Source: Pedobacter quisquiliarum
GTDB lineage: Bacteria; Bacteroidota; Bacteroidia; Sphingobacteriales; Sphingobacteriaceae
NCBI RefSeq assembly: GCF_014642175.1
Contig: NZ_BMIL01000002.1
Location: forward strand, 186,001 to 250,000
Length of the DNA: 64,000 nucleotides
Direction of reading: 5' to 3'
Positions 35,708 through 44,670 of the stretch are shown piece by piece (position 1 is the first letter of the stretch; each line of letters begins with the position of its first letter). The translations under genes were made by a program, and so were the position numbers. The notes under the pieces were generated by a model. The model saw nothing but the letters and a program-made list of their open reading frames with translations. It made no database searches and was not told the origin of the DNA.

Positions 35708-37870
35708 ATGCAATTTCCAAAAATAAACATCCCCAAAAAATACATCAAAATTGGCGCTTGGGTTTTAGGTATATTTCTGGTAATCTGCATGGTCACAGGG
35801 GCAGTAGCCTACAGCAAACGTGAAGCCTTACTCCAGAAAATGGTTGCCAAAGCCATCACTAAAGCCAAGACAGATTACAACCTGGAAGTGAAAATCGGCA
35901 GCGCCGGATTTACCGGCCTGAGCACCGTGCACATGACCGACATCTCTGTCGTACCGCAGGACCGCGATACCCTCACTACCATTTCCGATATGACCATAGG
36001 CGTTAAGCTCTGGCCCTTGGTGGTCGGCAATGTCAAACTTGCAGAGCTGGGGCTTGATTCCGGAACCATAAACATCGTCGTTAAAGACTCACTCACCAAC
36101 CTCGACTTCTTCCTGAAGAGAAAGAAAAAAGATACCGTAAGCACCGGCAAGATGAACCTTGCGGACCTGGCGCACAACCTGCTCAACCAGATGCTGTACA
36201 AGATCCCTGACGACATGCAGATTAAGAACCTCATGCTGCGGGTAAATGACAACGACACGGCTAAACTAAGCTTCCTCACCACGGAGGCCACCATCGTAGA
36301 TGGCGCCTTAAAATCGAACATCTTGGTGAACGGCAATGAAGCAACTTGGCACCTAAACGGACTGCTGGAGCCTTCCGACAAGCAGATGGACGTTACTTTT
36401 TTCGCAGAAAACAAGAAGGTGGAACTCGCTTACCTGAACAATAAACTGAAAGCAAAGCTGAGTTTTGATACGGTAAGAACGCAGTTGAAAAATGCCTCCT
36501 ACAAAGGGGATGCCTACAAGATCACCGGATCCTGGTCCATCAAAAATCTCCTGTTAAACCATCCTGCAATCGCATCCAACGATATTGTAGTGCCTGATGC
36601 CTCCCTGGATGCAGATATGCTCGTGGGCGAGAACTACGTGGCACTGGACAGCACGTCCACCATATTCCTGCAGAAAGCGTCCATCCACCCCTACCTGAAG
36701 TACACCTTATCGCCACATAAAATTTATGAGCTGAAGGTCCGCACCGACCAGCAGGATGCACAAACCTTTCTGACTTCCTTCCCGCAAGGGCTATTCGAAT
36801 CCCTGGAAGGCCTGCAAGTCTCAGGACAGGTGAGCTATAACATGAACTTCTACCTGGATACCAAACAGCCGGATAGTGTAAAGTTCAGCTCCACATTGAC
36901 ACCAAAGGACCTGAAGATCTTAAAATGGGGCACTACAGACCTTCAAAAGATCAATCAACCTTTCGTTTATACCCCGTACGAGTATGGCAAGCCCATGCGA
37001 GACATTACCATCGGCCCATCCAACCCGAATTTTACGCCGCTCAACCAGATCTCTAAGAATTTCATAAATGCAGTATTAACAGCAGAAGATCCATCCTTTT
37101 TCAAGCATAAGGGCTTCGTAGAAGAATCCATCCGCAAATCCATTGTGGTCAACTTCAAAGAAAATCGCTTTGTACGTGGCGGAAGTACCATTTCCATGCA
37201 ACTCGTGAAAAACGTATTCCTGAGCCGTCAGAAAACCCTTGCACGTAAGGTGGAAGAAATTCTGATTGTATGGCTCATTGAAAATAACCGTCTCGTGTCC
37301 AAAAACCGGATGCTTGAAGTGTATTTCAACATCATTGAAATGGGTCAGAACATCTACGGCATTGGAGAAGCTTCCAGACAATATTTCGGCAAATCGCCTG
37401 CAGATTTGAGCGTGGGAGAAGGCATCTTCCTGGCCAACATCGTGCCCAGACCGAAGATCGCCATGTTTAAGTTCTTTGGTGATGGTACCTTAAAACCTTA
37501 CCTGAGGGGTTATTTCCGCTTCCTCGGTAACATCATGGCCAGAAGAGGGCTCACCCCTTCCGATACCAGCAGCTACGGCTTCTACAACGTACGCCTGCGT
37601 GAAGGCTTAAGACAGTACCTGTCACCAGACACCACGGAGGTTGATACCACAGATTTCCCTGGGGAAGATGATGACGCCCTGCCGGTAATCAATACCCAGG
37701 ATGAATCTAAAAACCTGTTCGACCGGCTATTTGGTCGCGGGAAAAAAGACACCACCACGGTGAAATCCTCCCAAAGGGATACCACCAAGACCAAGAAGCA
37801 GCTCCGTGAAGAACGTCGCGCACAGCGGCGACTGGAAAAGGAGCTCGAAAAAGCAAGAGAAGACGACTGA
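35708..37870 (+). CDS. GT51 transglycosylase with a large N-terminal AsmA-like domain
   Basis: The 720-residue protein is anchored by a helix at about 14-38. Residues 40-400 form a beta-rich AsmA/DUF-like region. A GT51 (class A PBP-type) glycosyltransferase domain follows at about 440-640, with AEDPSFFKHKGF (catalytic Glu near 459), GGSTISMQLVKN and RKVEEILI, so it should polymerise lipid II into glycan strands. There is no SxxK transpeptidase domain. The tail (about 680-720) is very basic and coiled. Fusion of an AsmA-like region to a monofunctional GT51 is unlike the 240-residue MtgA of proteobacteria. It is followed by hpt after 10 bases. Confidence 0.85.
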   Translation: MQFPKINIPKKYIKIGAWVLGIFLVICMVTGAVAYSKREALLQKMVAKAITKAKTDYNLEVKIGSAGFTGLSTVHMTDISVVPQDRDTLTTISDMTIGVKLWPLVVGNVKLAELGLDSGTINIVVKDSLTNLDFFLKRKKKDTVSTGKMNLADLAHNLLNQMLYKIPDDMQIKNLMLRVNDNDTAKLSFLTTEATIVDGALKSNILVNGNEATWHLNGLLEPSDKQMDVTFFAENKKVELAYLNNKLKAKLSFDTVRTQLKNASYKGDAYKITGSWSIKNLLLNHPAIASNDIVVPDASLDADMLVGENYVALDSTSTIFLQKASIHPYLKYTLSPHKIYELKVRTDQQDAQTFLTSFPQGLFESLEGLQVSGQVSYNMNFYLDTKQPDSVKFSSTLTPKDLKILKWGTTDLQKINQPFVYTPYEYGKPMRDITIGPSNPNFTPLNQISKNFINAVLTAEDPSFFKHKGFVEESIRKSIVVNFKENRFVRGGSTISMQLVKNVFLSRQKTLARKVEEILIVWLIENNRLVSKNRMLEVYFNIIEMGQNIYGIGEASRQYFGKSPADLSVGEGIFLANIVPRPKIAMFKFFGDGTLKPYLRGYFRFLGNIMARRGLTPSDTSSYGFYNVRLREGLRQYLSPDTTEVDTTDFPGEDDDALPVINTQDESKNLFDRLFGRGKKDTTTVKSSQRDTTKTKKQLREERRAQRRLEKELEKAREDD

Positions 37871-37880
37871 GACAATAGCA

Positions 37881-38444
37881 ATGAACAACATACAAATCGC
37901 AGACAAGGAGTTCGAAATCTTCCTGGAGCATGAAAACATTAACAAACGCACCAGGCTGCTGGGCATACAGATCAACGTAGATTACGAAGACCGCTGCCCG
38001 GTGTTTATTGGCGTATTAAACGGGAGCATCCTGTTCATCAGCGACCTGCTGAAAGAGCTGGATATCTCCTGTGAAGTGGAATTCATTAAAATGTCTTCCT
38101 ATGAAGGTGGGTTAGCCAGCACGGGTACCGTAAAGGAAATCTTTGGCTTACCACAGAACCTGCACAACCGCGATGTGATCATCGTTGAAGATATTGTAGA
38201 CACAGGCCGCACCATTAAACACATCATCGAGAAACTGCGCGAACAAGAACCATCCTCCATTAAGGTCTGCTCCCTGCTGTTTAAACCATCAGCCCTGCTG
38301 GAGCCGGTGAAAGAACTGGAATATGTAGGCTTCGAGATTCCCAACGACTTTGTGGTTGGCTTCGGCTTAGATTACAACGGCCTTGGGCGGAATCTAAAAG
38401 ACATTTACCGCGCTACAGATACAGTTACCTTGCCTCAATCTTAA
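37881..38444 (+). CDS. hpt: Hypoxanthine phosphoribosyltransferase
   Basis: I chose the ATG at 37881 (MNNIQIADKEF), where family homology begins, 10 bases after the GT51 gene; the open frame also starts at 37806 inside that gene. The 187-residue product converts hypoxanthine or guanine with PRPP to IMP or GMP in purine salvage. The PRPP-binding loop is VIIVEDIVDTGRT, preceded by FIGVLNGS. It sits between the GT51 gene and psd. Confidence 0.93.
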   Translation: MNNIQIADKEFEIFLEHENINKRTRLLGIQINVDYEDRCPVFIGVLNGSILFISDLLKELDISCEVEFIKMSSYEGGLASTGTVKEIFGLPQNLHNRDVIIVEDIVDTGRTIKHIIEKLREQEPSSIKVCSLLFKPSALLEPVKELEYVGFEIPNDFVVGFGLDYNGLGRNLKDIYRATDTVTLPQS

Positions 38445-38482
38445 ATATTTTTCTCACTTTTGCAGAATACTTTTAAGATTCT

Positions 38483-39142
38483 ATGACCATACATAAGGAA
38501 GGTTACACATCAATTGCTTTAACACTGCTTATTATATTCGTGTTAAACGCTTTTATTGATTACAGATATGCCGACATCACCTGGTTGCGCTGGCTTATTT
38601 ATATTGTGTCCCTGGTATTATTCATTACCGTACTACAATTTTTCAGAAACCCACGCAGAGCCTTTGTTTCGCATGATAAGATGATCATCTGTCCTGCCGA
38701 TGGCAAGGTTGTGGTGATCGAAGAAACCATAGAGGAAGAATATTTCAAAGACAAAAGACTTCAGGTAAGCATCTTCATGTCGCCCGTAAACGTACACATC
38801 AACCGGAACCCGATCTCTGGTGTCGTACGCTTTTTCAAGTACCATCCCGGTAAATACCTTGCCGCATGGAACCCTAAATCATCTACAGAAAACGAAAGAA
38901 CAACCGTTGTGGTGGAGCATGAGTCCGGAACGCCGGTCTTGTTCCGTCAGATTGCAGGTGCTTTAGCCAGACGAATTGTATGGTACGTTAAAGAAGGTGA
39001 TGTGGTAGAACAAAGCAAGGAATTTGGCTTCATAAAGTTCGGTTCCCGTGTAGACCTTTTCCTGCCCATCGGCACCAAGGTTGATCTGGAGCTTAATCAG
39101 ATTGTACGTGGTGGCATCACCGTTTTAGGCGAACTTCCATAA
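38483..39142 (+). CDS. psd: Phosphatidylserine decarboxylase family protein
   Basis: Makes phosphatidylethanolamine, the main zwitterionic lipid, from phosphatidylserine. The 219 residues belong to the short psd type, with membrane segments near residues 10-28 and 36-52. The pyruvoyl cofactor arises by self-cleavage at the Gly187-Ser188 bond in KFGSRVDLFLP. SIFMSPVNVHINR is also a family motif. CACTTTTG (38455-38462), one mismatch from the -7 consensus, lies about 20 bases upstream. A strong terminator follows. Confidence 0.93.
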   Translation: MTIHKEGYTSIALTLLIIFVLNAFIDYRYADITWLRWLIYIVSLVLFITVLQFFRNPRRAFVSHDKMIICPADGKVVVIEETIEEEYFKDKRLQVSIFMSPVNVHINRNPISGVVRFFKYHPGKYLAAWNPKSSTENERTTVVVEHESGTPVLFRQIAGALARRIVWYVKEGDVVEQSKEFGFIKFGSRVDLFLPIGTKVDLELNQIVRGGITVLGELP

Positions 39143-39167
39143 GCTAAGCGAAAGACGAGATAAACAT

Positions 39168-39207
39168 AAAAAGAAAGCCTGCAAATTGATTTGCAGGCTT
39201 TCTTTTT
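39168..39207. terminator. Bidirectional terminator between psd and the dehydrogenase gene
   Basis: A stem with arms at 39168-39186 and 39189-39207 reads AAAGCCTGCAAAT against ATTTGCAGGCTTT, with further A and T pairs outside and a very tight loop near TTGA. It serves both convergent genes. Confidence 0.85.
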
Positions 39208-39238
39208 ACTAGTCTGACGGACCTAAATCCGCAAGACC

Positions 39239-40465
39239 TTATATAAGCTGTTTTAAAGCGATCTCAAACGCTGTTTTCGAAATACCTGTACGAGCATCAG
39301 ATGCAACATAAACGGCTTTCAGCGCCTTCTCAATTACTGCAGAAGCATCCGTAAAGATGGCTTCATCACTCATCTCCACATTTTTCTCCATCAAGTAGGC
39401 GAAAACGCGTGCCATACCACAGTTGGCAATAAAATCAGGGATCACGGATACGTTGGCATCGGCATGTTCCATAATCGGACCGAAGAAGATTTCCTTATCC
39501 GCAAAAGGCACATTCGCGCCGCAGGCGATTACTTCTAAGCCACCGGCAACAAGTTGGTCCACTTCGTCCTGTTTAACCAACCTGGAGGCTGCAGCAGGCA
39601 CAAAGATCTCTGCATTTAACATCCAGATCTGTTCGCTGGCAAGTTCAAAAGGAATCAGGTGATCTGAAACCAGTGTATTACCTGCACGATTGTTAAACAG
39701 ATCTGTGATCTCTTCCAGTGCAAAACCTTCAGGTTTGATCAAGCCACCTACACGGTCGATGATACCAATAACCTTTACGCCATTTTTCGCCAGGTAATAA
39801 CCTGCAGCAGCAGCAACATTGCCCCAGCCTTGAATAACCGCACGTTTCTCGGTCAAGTCGCCACCCCAGATGTTGTAGTAATGACGGATAGACTCAGATA
39901 CCCCGTAACCGGTGATCATGTCTGCAACCACGTATTTACGTCTGATGTTCGGTGTATATTCCAGATCTTCCAGCACTTTGGATACGCCATAGCGCAACTG
40001 GCCGATCTGGTGGATTCTTTCATTCTCACGAGCGCGGTAGTGGCCATTAATTACACCTTCCTGCGGGTGCCATAAGCCATAACTCTCCGTGATTGGAATC
40101 ACCTCATGAATTTCATCAATATTTAAATCACCACCGGTACCATAATAGCTCTTCAACAAAGGCATTACGGCTTTATACCAGCGCTGAAGCACTTCTTTCT
40201 TGCGCGGATCTGCCGGATCGAAATTGATACCCGATTTGGCACCCCCTATTGGCGGACCCGAAACGGTAAATTTCACTTCCATCGTTTTCGCCAGCGACTC
40301 CACCTCACGTTTATCCAGGCCTTTGCGCATGCGGGTACCCCCACCTGCAGCACCGCCACGCAGTGAATTGATTACTACCCAGCCTTCTGCTTCAGATTCC
40401 TTGTCTTTCCACTCGAAAACGATCTCCGGCTGTTTTTCTTCGTAAATTTTTAAAAGCTCCTTCAT
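39239..40465 (-). CDS. Glu/Leu/Phe/Val dehydrogenase family protein
   Basis: The 408-residue enzyme is in the amino-acid dehydrogenase family that interconverts an amino acid and its 2-oxo acid with NAD(P). The substrate-binding region contains GGGTRMR and PPIGGAKSGI with the catalytic-region Lys, and the nucleotide domain has the motif VIQGWGNVAAAAG, resembling a GxGxxA loop. The length and motifs do not decide between glutamate and leucine/valine use. It is alone on the minus strand between two terminators. Confidence 0.88.
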   Translation of the reverse strand: MKELLKIYEEKQPEIVFEWKDKESEAEGWVVINSLRGGAAGGGTRMRKGLDKREVESLAKTMEVKFTVSGPPIGGAKSGINFDPADPRKKEVLQRWYKAVMPLLKSYYGTGGDLNIDEIHEVIPITESYGLWHPQEGVINGHYRARENERIHQIGQLRYGVSKVLEDLEYTPNIRRKYVVADMITGYGVSESIRHYYNIWGGDLTEKRAVIQGWGNVAAAAGYYLAKNGVKVIGIIDRVGGLIKPEGFALEEITDLFNNRAGNTLVSDHLIPFELASEQIWMLNAEIFVPAAASRLVKQDEVDQLVAGGLEVIACGANVPFADKEIFFGPIMEHADANVSVIPDFIANCGMARVFAYLMEKNVEMSDEAIFTDASAVIEKALKAVYVASDARTGISKTAFEIALKQLI

Positions 40466-40502
40466 GTGTGTGTTTGTTCTTTGGCGAATATAGAAAACAA
40501 AA

Positions 40503-40531
40503 AAACCTTCCCGAGATGATCGGGAAGGTTT
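40503..40531 (-). terminator. rplS terminator
   Basis: AAACCTTCCCGA (40503-40514) and TCGGGAAGGTTT (40520-40531) form a 12-base-pair stem with loop GATGA. On the minus strand a T tract follows, so it ends the rplS transcript. Confidence 0.85.
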
Positions 40532-40552
40532 AAATATCTTGTAAGGGTGTAA

Positions 40553-40900
40553 TTAAACTCTTCTTGATTTAATACGCGCTGCTTTACCAGTTAATGCACG
40601 TAGATAGAATAATTTAGATCTACGAACTTTACCGTAGCTATTAACTTCTACTTTTTCAATGTTTGGGGAGTTGATTGGGAAAATACGTTCCACGCCAACG
40701 CCGTTAGACATTTTACGAACAGTAAAGGTTTCGCTTGCACCAACGCTGTTACGTTGTAATACAACACCTTGGTAAATTTGAACACGTTCTTTATTACCTT
40801 CGCGAATTTTATAGTGAACACTCACTGTATCTCCTGATTTGAATGCAGGAAACTCATTTTTTGCGATTACCTGCTCTTCAACAAATTTTACTAAATCCAT
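40553..40900 (-). CDS. rplS: 50S ribosomal protein L19
   Basis: L19 binds at the interface between subunits. The 115 residues show the conserved [24 protein letters not shown] and [13 protein letters not shown] motifs. It is the last gene of the rpsP-rimM-trmD-rplS block. A 170-base gap precedes it, larger than the others in the block, so it may also have its own promoter. CAATATTA near 40946-40954 on the plus strand would be a weak minus-strand -7 element. Confidence 0.97.
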   Translation of the reverse strand: MDLVKFVEEQVIAKNEFPAFKSGDTVSVHYKIREGNKERVQIYQGVVLQRNSVGASETFTVRKMSNGVGVERIFPINSPNIEKVEVNSYGKVRRSKLFYLRALTGKAARIKSRRV

Positions 40901-41070
40901 GATTTTAAGCTATTAAGCCGATCTTTTGTTGTATTAAAATCGGACTGCAATATTAAGAATAATTTTTAATTAATGAAAGCGATTTCTATTTTTTTCCACA
41001 TTAGTTGATAATTCCACATTTGAAGCTATTGAAGCCCATTTTCTGTTGGAAAACCCTCTGCATATGGCCT

Positions 41071-41751
41071 TTAATCATCGCCAAGTAAATCGGGTCTGCG
41101 CTGCTGTGTACGCAATAATGCCTGCTCATGGCGCCACTCGTTGATCTTTGCTTCATGACCACTTAGCAGGATGTCGGGCACCTTGTGTCCGTTCCAGTCG
41201 GCCGGCCGGGTGTACACCGGTGCGTCCAGCAATTCGCCTTGAAAGCTATCCGATAAAGCAGAAGTCTCGTCGTTCAGCACGCCAGGAATCAAGCGCACCA
41301 CGCTATCTACAAGCACCGCCGCTGGTAGTTCTCCTCCAGACAATACATAATCTCCAATCGAAATTTCCCGGGTCACATAGATGTCGCGTATCCGCTGATC
41401 TATGCCCTTGTAATGTCCACACAGGATCATCACGTTGCCCAGGCCAGAAAGTTCATTAGCCATGCTCTGATTGAGCGTAGGGCCGTCTGGTGTCATGAAG
41501 ATGATCTCATCGTAGCTACGCTCCGCCTGCAGCGCCTCGATGCATTTCGCAAAGGGCTCTATAGACATCACCATGCCACTGCCACCCCCGTAAGGGTAAT
41601 CATCAACACTTTTCTGCTTATTGGTGGCATAATCACGAAGATTGTGCACCACAATTTCAGCAATACCTTTCTTCTGTGCACGTTGTAAAATGGAGTGCGC
41701 AAAAGGACTTTCAAGCAGGCCGGGAAGTACGGTAAGAATATCGAAGCGCAT
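41071..41751 (-). CDS. trmD: tRNA (guanine-N1)-methyltransferase TrmD
   Basis: Methylates G37 next to the anticodon with S-adenosylmethionine, preventing frameshifting. The 226-residue protein is a knotted SPOUT enzyme, with the motifs [25 protein letters not shown] and [14 protein letters not shown] in the active site. The start is 1 base after the rimM stop, in the usual gene order. Confidence 0.97.
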   Translation of the reverse strand: MRFDILTVLPGLLESPFAHSILQRAQKKGIAEIVVHNLRDYATNKQKSVDDYPYGGGSGMVMSIEPFAKCIEALQAERSYDEIIFMTPDGPTLNQSMANELSGLGNVMILCGHYKGIDQRIRDIYVTREISIGDYVLSGGELPAAVLVDSVVRLIPGVLNDETSALSDSFQGELLDAPVYTRPADWNGHKVPDILLSGHEAKINEWRHEQALLRTQQRRPDLLGDD

Positions 41752-41752
41752 C

Positions 41753-42280
41753 TTAGGTGGTTAAATAAAGATCCAGTAAACCTTCCGGCAAGTCCACCAA
41801 TATGGTTTCTTCATCCAGATCAATCTCCAGAATCATGTCCTCATTCAAAGGAAAGAGTACTTCTTTCTCCTTGTAGTTCATGGTTGCCACGAAATGCTGC
41901 GGATATTCATTCACGTCCAGGATCTCCCCCAGCTCGCCCAATGTCTCATCCGTAACCATAAAGCCAATCAGGTCGTTATAGTGGAAGTCATCGTCCGAGC
42001 GATCCGGCATTTTATCAAGCGGCAGGTAGATTTTCTTCTTCACCAAAGCTTGTGCCTTATCGATGTGATCAATATCATCGAAACAAATGTTCGCGGTCTG
42101 GTTGTTCTGAAGCTTGCAAACGGAAACGAAATACGGAACCATTTTGCCACTGATTTCGGCAAAAACCACATCCAGATCCAAAAGTTCCGGACTGTCGTAT
42201 TCAAAGTATACCTGCACCTCGCCCTTGAGGCCTTTGGTTTTGGTGATATACCCGATGTAAAATGCTTCTTCTAATTTCAT
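41753..42280 (-). CDS. rimM: Ribosome maturation factor RimM
   Basis: RimM helps mature the 30S head and interacts with S19. The 175 residues consist of the N-terminal RimM domain ([19 protein letters not shown]) and C-terminal PRC-barrel-like region (about 95-165; [20 protein letters not shown]). It lies between rpsP and trmD, which confirms the call, and follows a hairpin in the 68-base gap. Confidence 0.95.
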   Translation of the reverse strand: MKLEEAFYIGYITKTKGLKGEVQVYFEYDSPELLDLDVVFAEISGKMVPYFVSVCKLQNNQTANICFDDIDHIDKAQALVKKKIYLPLDKMPDRSDDDFHYNDLIGFMVTDETLGELGEILDVNEYPQHFVATMNYKEKEVLFPLNEDMILEIDLDEETILVDLPEGLLDLYLTT

Positions 42281-42296
42281 AATGTCTGTAAATGAA

Positions 42297-42332
42297 AATA
42301 GCGAAGCGTTCTTATGCAGAAGCTTCGCTATT
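42297..42332 (-). terminator. Hairpin between rpsP and rimM, possible attenuator
   Basis: AATAGCGAAGC (42297-42307) and GCTTCGCTATT (42322-42332) form an 11-base-pair stem with a 14-base loop. On the minus strand it is followed by TTTC and AT-rich bases, a weak terminator. It would allow more rpsP than rimM-trmD message. Confidence 0.6.
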
Positions 42333-42348
42333 ATTCAGGATAACTAGC

Positions 42349-42900
42349 TTAAGCGTTGTTTTCCGTTGTTTCTTCTGAAGTACCTTCAGCAGCAGCTTCA
42401 GTTGATTCTTCAGCAGCTGGTTCAGCTACTTCTTCTTCAACTGGTGCATTTTTAATTGCTAAAGCAGCAGCACGGTCTTGGTTTTTCTTGGTTTCAGCAG
42501 CTAAAGCAAGTTTTCTTGCTTCTTCTTTCGAAGAAGTAAGGCTTTCTTTTTTGCCTTCAATTTTACCACCTTTTGCTTCTACCCATGCAGTAAATTTAGC
42601 ATCAGCTTGTTCTGCAGTTAAAGCACCTTTTTTAACACCACCTTCTAAGTGTTTTTTGTATAAAACACCTTTGTAAGAAAGAATAGCGCGACAAGTATCA
42701 GTAGGTTCAGCACCTTTGTTTACCCAGTCTAAAGTTTTTTCGAAATCAATGTCGATGGTTGCAGGATTGGTGTTTGGGTTGTAAGAACCTAAACGCTCAA
42801 TGAATTTACCATCTCTTGGTGCGCGAGAATCCGCTACCACCACGTGGAAAAAAGGCTTACCTTTTTTACCGAATCTTTGCAATCTGATTTTAGTTGCCAT
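42349..42900 (-). CDS. rpsP: 30S ribosomal protein S16 with long acidic extension
   Basis: The core of about 80 residues ([26 protein letters not shown] start, RLGSYNP) matches S16. The remaining residues 85-183 are an Ala/Glu/Lys-rich extension ending in acidic repeats ([17 protein letters not shown]). Bacteroidota S16 proteins often carry such tails. It is the first gene of the conserved rpsP-rimM-trmD-rplS block and has a clear upstream promoter. Confidence 0.96.
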   Translation of the reverse strand: MATKIRLQRFGKKGKPFFHVVVADSRAPRDGKFIERLGSYNPNTNPATIDIDFEKTLDWVNKGAEPTDTCRAILSYKGVLYKKHLEGGVKKGALTAEQADAKFTAWVEAKGGKIEGKKESLTSSKEEARKLALAAETKKNQDRAAALAIKNAPVEEEVAEPAAEESTEAAAEGTSEETTENNA

Positions 42901-42957
42901 TTCGTTATTGGTTTATGTATTCAACATAGTTCCCGGAGCTACATGCTTGCGGGGATG

Positions 42958-42988
42958 CAAAAGTAAGTAAATTACTCATGATTAACAA
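42958..42988 (-). promoter_or_regulatory. Promoter of the rpsP operon
   Basis: On the minus strand TTG (42986-42988) is followed after 20 bases by TACTTTTG (42958-42965), matching the -33/-7 pair. It gives a leader of about 50 bases before the rpsP ATG. Confidence 0.6.
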
Positions 42989-43184
42989 GATGCAATTTCA
43001 GGTATTCTGTTTAGCAGCGTCCGTTGTCTTGCTATGTCTTAGTCAAGTATAGAATCTGGCAATCAAGACTTGTGCATTTTCGTTTTTAGACTGTATCCAC
43101 CTCCTTTAAGGCGTGAGAATTAACATTTTACTAAATCGCAGTAATTTCTAAGCTGGGCCAGGCTAAACATTTTTAATTTACAGC

Positions 43185-43735
43185 ATGAGCGATACAATAA
43201 CTAACATTCTTGTTCCTGATGAACAGGTGGTGGAGAAAATATACCATATCAGGAATCAAAAGGTAATGCTTGACAGCGATCTCGCAATATTATACCAGGT
43301 TGAAACCAGAGCATTGAAACAAGCCGTAAAACGAAACATGCCCGGTTCCCTAAAGACTTTATGTTTCAGTTGACTAAATTGGAATGGCGGGAGGTTATCA
43401 CAATTTGTGATAACCTAGCTCCAAATGCTAAATACGGGGCTTCCACACCTTTTGTATTTACGGAACAAGGCGTTGCAATGCTCTCAAGTGTGCTAAGTGG
43501 AGAAAGGGCAATTCAGGTAAACATTCAAATAATCCGTATTTTCACAAGGCTAAGGTTAATGCTGAGTGACAACACCGAGATTCGCTTAGAATTGGCAAAA
43601 ATCAAATCTGAATTAGATAATCAGGGAAAAAATATAACGGTTGTATTTAACTACTTAGATGAACTTCTAGAACAAAAAGAACGGATGAAATCAGGTAGAA
43701 GGAGAATAGGCTTTATGCCTGACAATCTGGAGTAA
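43185..43735 (+). pseudogene. ORF6N-domain protein, frameshifted
   Basis: Two pieces together encode one ORF6N (phage antirepressor/KilA-N-related DNA-binding) protein. The first piece (43185-43373) holds [20 protein letters not shown] and AVKRNM. The second continues in another frame with [14 protein letters not shown] and TPFVFTEQGVAMLSSVL. The break is at CCCGG (43341-43345), where CCCCGG would restore MPRFPKDF. With the extra base the protein would have about 183 residues. There are no other phage genes nearby, so this looks like a decayed stray cargo gene. The second piece could be translated by itself as a 124-residue stub. Confidence 0.8.
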
Positions 43736-43786
43736 TCTTTAATATTTTAATAGAAATGATCATATTGGGGCACATTTAACCTGAAC

Positions 43787-44305
43787 ATGAGAATAGCAAT
43801 AGATATGGATGAGGTCATAGCAGACCCCTTAAGCAAGTTTATAAAACTATATAACCGCGACTGCGGCGTACCCCTGGACCTGGTGCTGGATCCCGGAAAT
43901 GAAATATACCACCATGTGCCCGAAGCGGTGAACATGAAGTGGTTCGACTACATAAATGAGAAAGGTTTTTTTAGAGACCTGCCGGTAATTCCAGGGGCTG
44001 TAGCCGGTATTCAGAAGCTGCAGGAACAGCATGACGTGTACATCGTCTCTGCCGCCATGGAGTTCCGCAATTCTCTGGAGGACAAGTACGACTGGCTGGC
44101 GGAACATTTCCCTTTCATCTCCTGGCAAAACATCATGTTCTGCGGAGATAAGATCATCGAAGCGGATATTCTGATCGACGATCGCATCAAGAACTTCAAG
44201 GATTTCAAAGGCCGGCCTTTGCTTTTTAGCTCCCCACACAACATGCTGATTACCGGCTATGAACGTGTAGATACCTGGGAACAAGTTTTAAAAGCCATCT
44301 TATAA
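43787..44305 (+). CDS. 5'(3')-deoxyribonucleotidase-like HAD phosphatase (NT5C family)
   Basis: The 172-residue protein is a HAD-fold phosphatase. It has the DMDEV nucleophile motif (Asp7, Asp9), an AAM stretch in YIVSAAMEFRN for the Thr/Ser position, and DILIDDRIKNFKDF with the metal-binding acids. The family dephosphorylates deoxynucleoside monophosphates. Substrate is inferred from the family only. It has a terminator directly after it. Confidence 0.85.
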   Translation: MRIAIDMDEVIADPLSKFIKLYNRDCGVPLDLVLDPGNEIYHHVPEAVNMKWFDYINEKGFFRDLPVIPGAVAGIQKLQEQHDVYIVSAAMEFRNSLEDKYDWLAEHFPFISWQNIMFCGDKIIEADILIDDRIKNFKDFKGRPLLFSSPHNMLITGYERVDTWEQVLKAIL

Positions 44306-44311
44306 CATCAG

Positions 44312-44332
44312 CGCCTCATTGAGGCGTTTTTT
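44312..44332 (+). terminator. Terminator of the nucleotidase gene
   Basis: CGCCTCA and TGAGGCG form a 7-base-pair stem with a minimal loop, followed by TTTTTTT. It starts 7 bases after the stop. Confidence 0.8.
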
Positions 44333-44448
44333 GTTTCCGCATGCTGCTGAACGAAGCAGAAACGTGTGCCTGGCAGCGGTAAAGTGCTATCGGCGTCGGG
44401 GATTTTTAAAGATGGGTTGAGGTATTAATCGGCTTTGCTGCGCATCCT

Positions 44449-44510
44449 GTTCGCCTTTCCTTCGGCTGGAGGCGAAGCATAGGCGAACGAAAGGCGAACA
44501 ATAGGCGAAC
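44449..44510. repeat. Inverted repeat and three 11-base direct repeats
   Basis: The arms GTTCGCCTTTC (44449-44459) and GAAAGGCGAAC (44489-44499) can pair, and copies of GGCGAAC lie at 44482, 44493 and 44504. It might be an interspersed intergenic repeat of the genome. I saw no other copy in this window. Confidence 0.5.
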
Positions 44511-44612
44511 AAAACGCGGACGAGATACCTGAATTTCCCGCAACTGCCCTATGCCTGGTCGGCCGCAAAATCTTGACTGTTCCGGCAAATTTTGCCTTCG
44601 TTACCACAAAAA

Positions 44613-44651
44613 AAAGCGCCTGCAACATGTTCAATGTTACAGGCGCTTTTA
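44613..44651 (-). terminator. pfkA terminator
   Basis: AAAAGCGCCTG (44613-44623) and CAGGCGCTTTT (44641-44651) pair, with an inner AACAT/ATGTT extension. On the minus strand a T tract follows, ending the pfkA transcript. Confidence 0.85.
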
Positions 44652-44670
44652 TATGGAATGACTTGGATGT

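Larger units (their letters stand above)
44306..44670. other. 365-base intergenic region with short repeats
   Basis: Two terminators border this stretch (44312-44332 and 44613-44651). Between them, GGCGAAC recurs three times at an 11-base period (44482, 44493, 44504), and GAAAGGCGAAC (44489-44499) is the inverse of GTTCGCCTTTC (44449-44459). The open frames here look like chance frames in the repeat and I do not accept them as genes. Confidence 0.6.

Noticed and set aside
35875..36414. A 179-codon open frame on the minus strand within the GT51 gene
   Set aside because: Antisense to a real gene, Ser-rich and without recognisable domain or start context.
43340..43380. Programmed frameshift in the ORF6N gene
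   Set aside because: The site is a short C run without a recognised slippery motif, and the family is not known to use recoding.
43185..43735. A prophage suggested by the ORF6N domain
   Set aside because: No integrase, structural or lysis genes flank it; neighbours are ribosomal and metabolic genes.
44406..44634. Two short minus-strand frames between the nucleotidase and pfkA genes
   Set aside because: They run through the GGCGAAC repeats and the pfkA terminator, overlap each other and have no plausible protein features.
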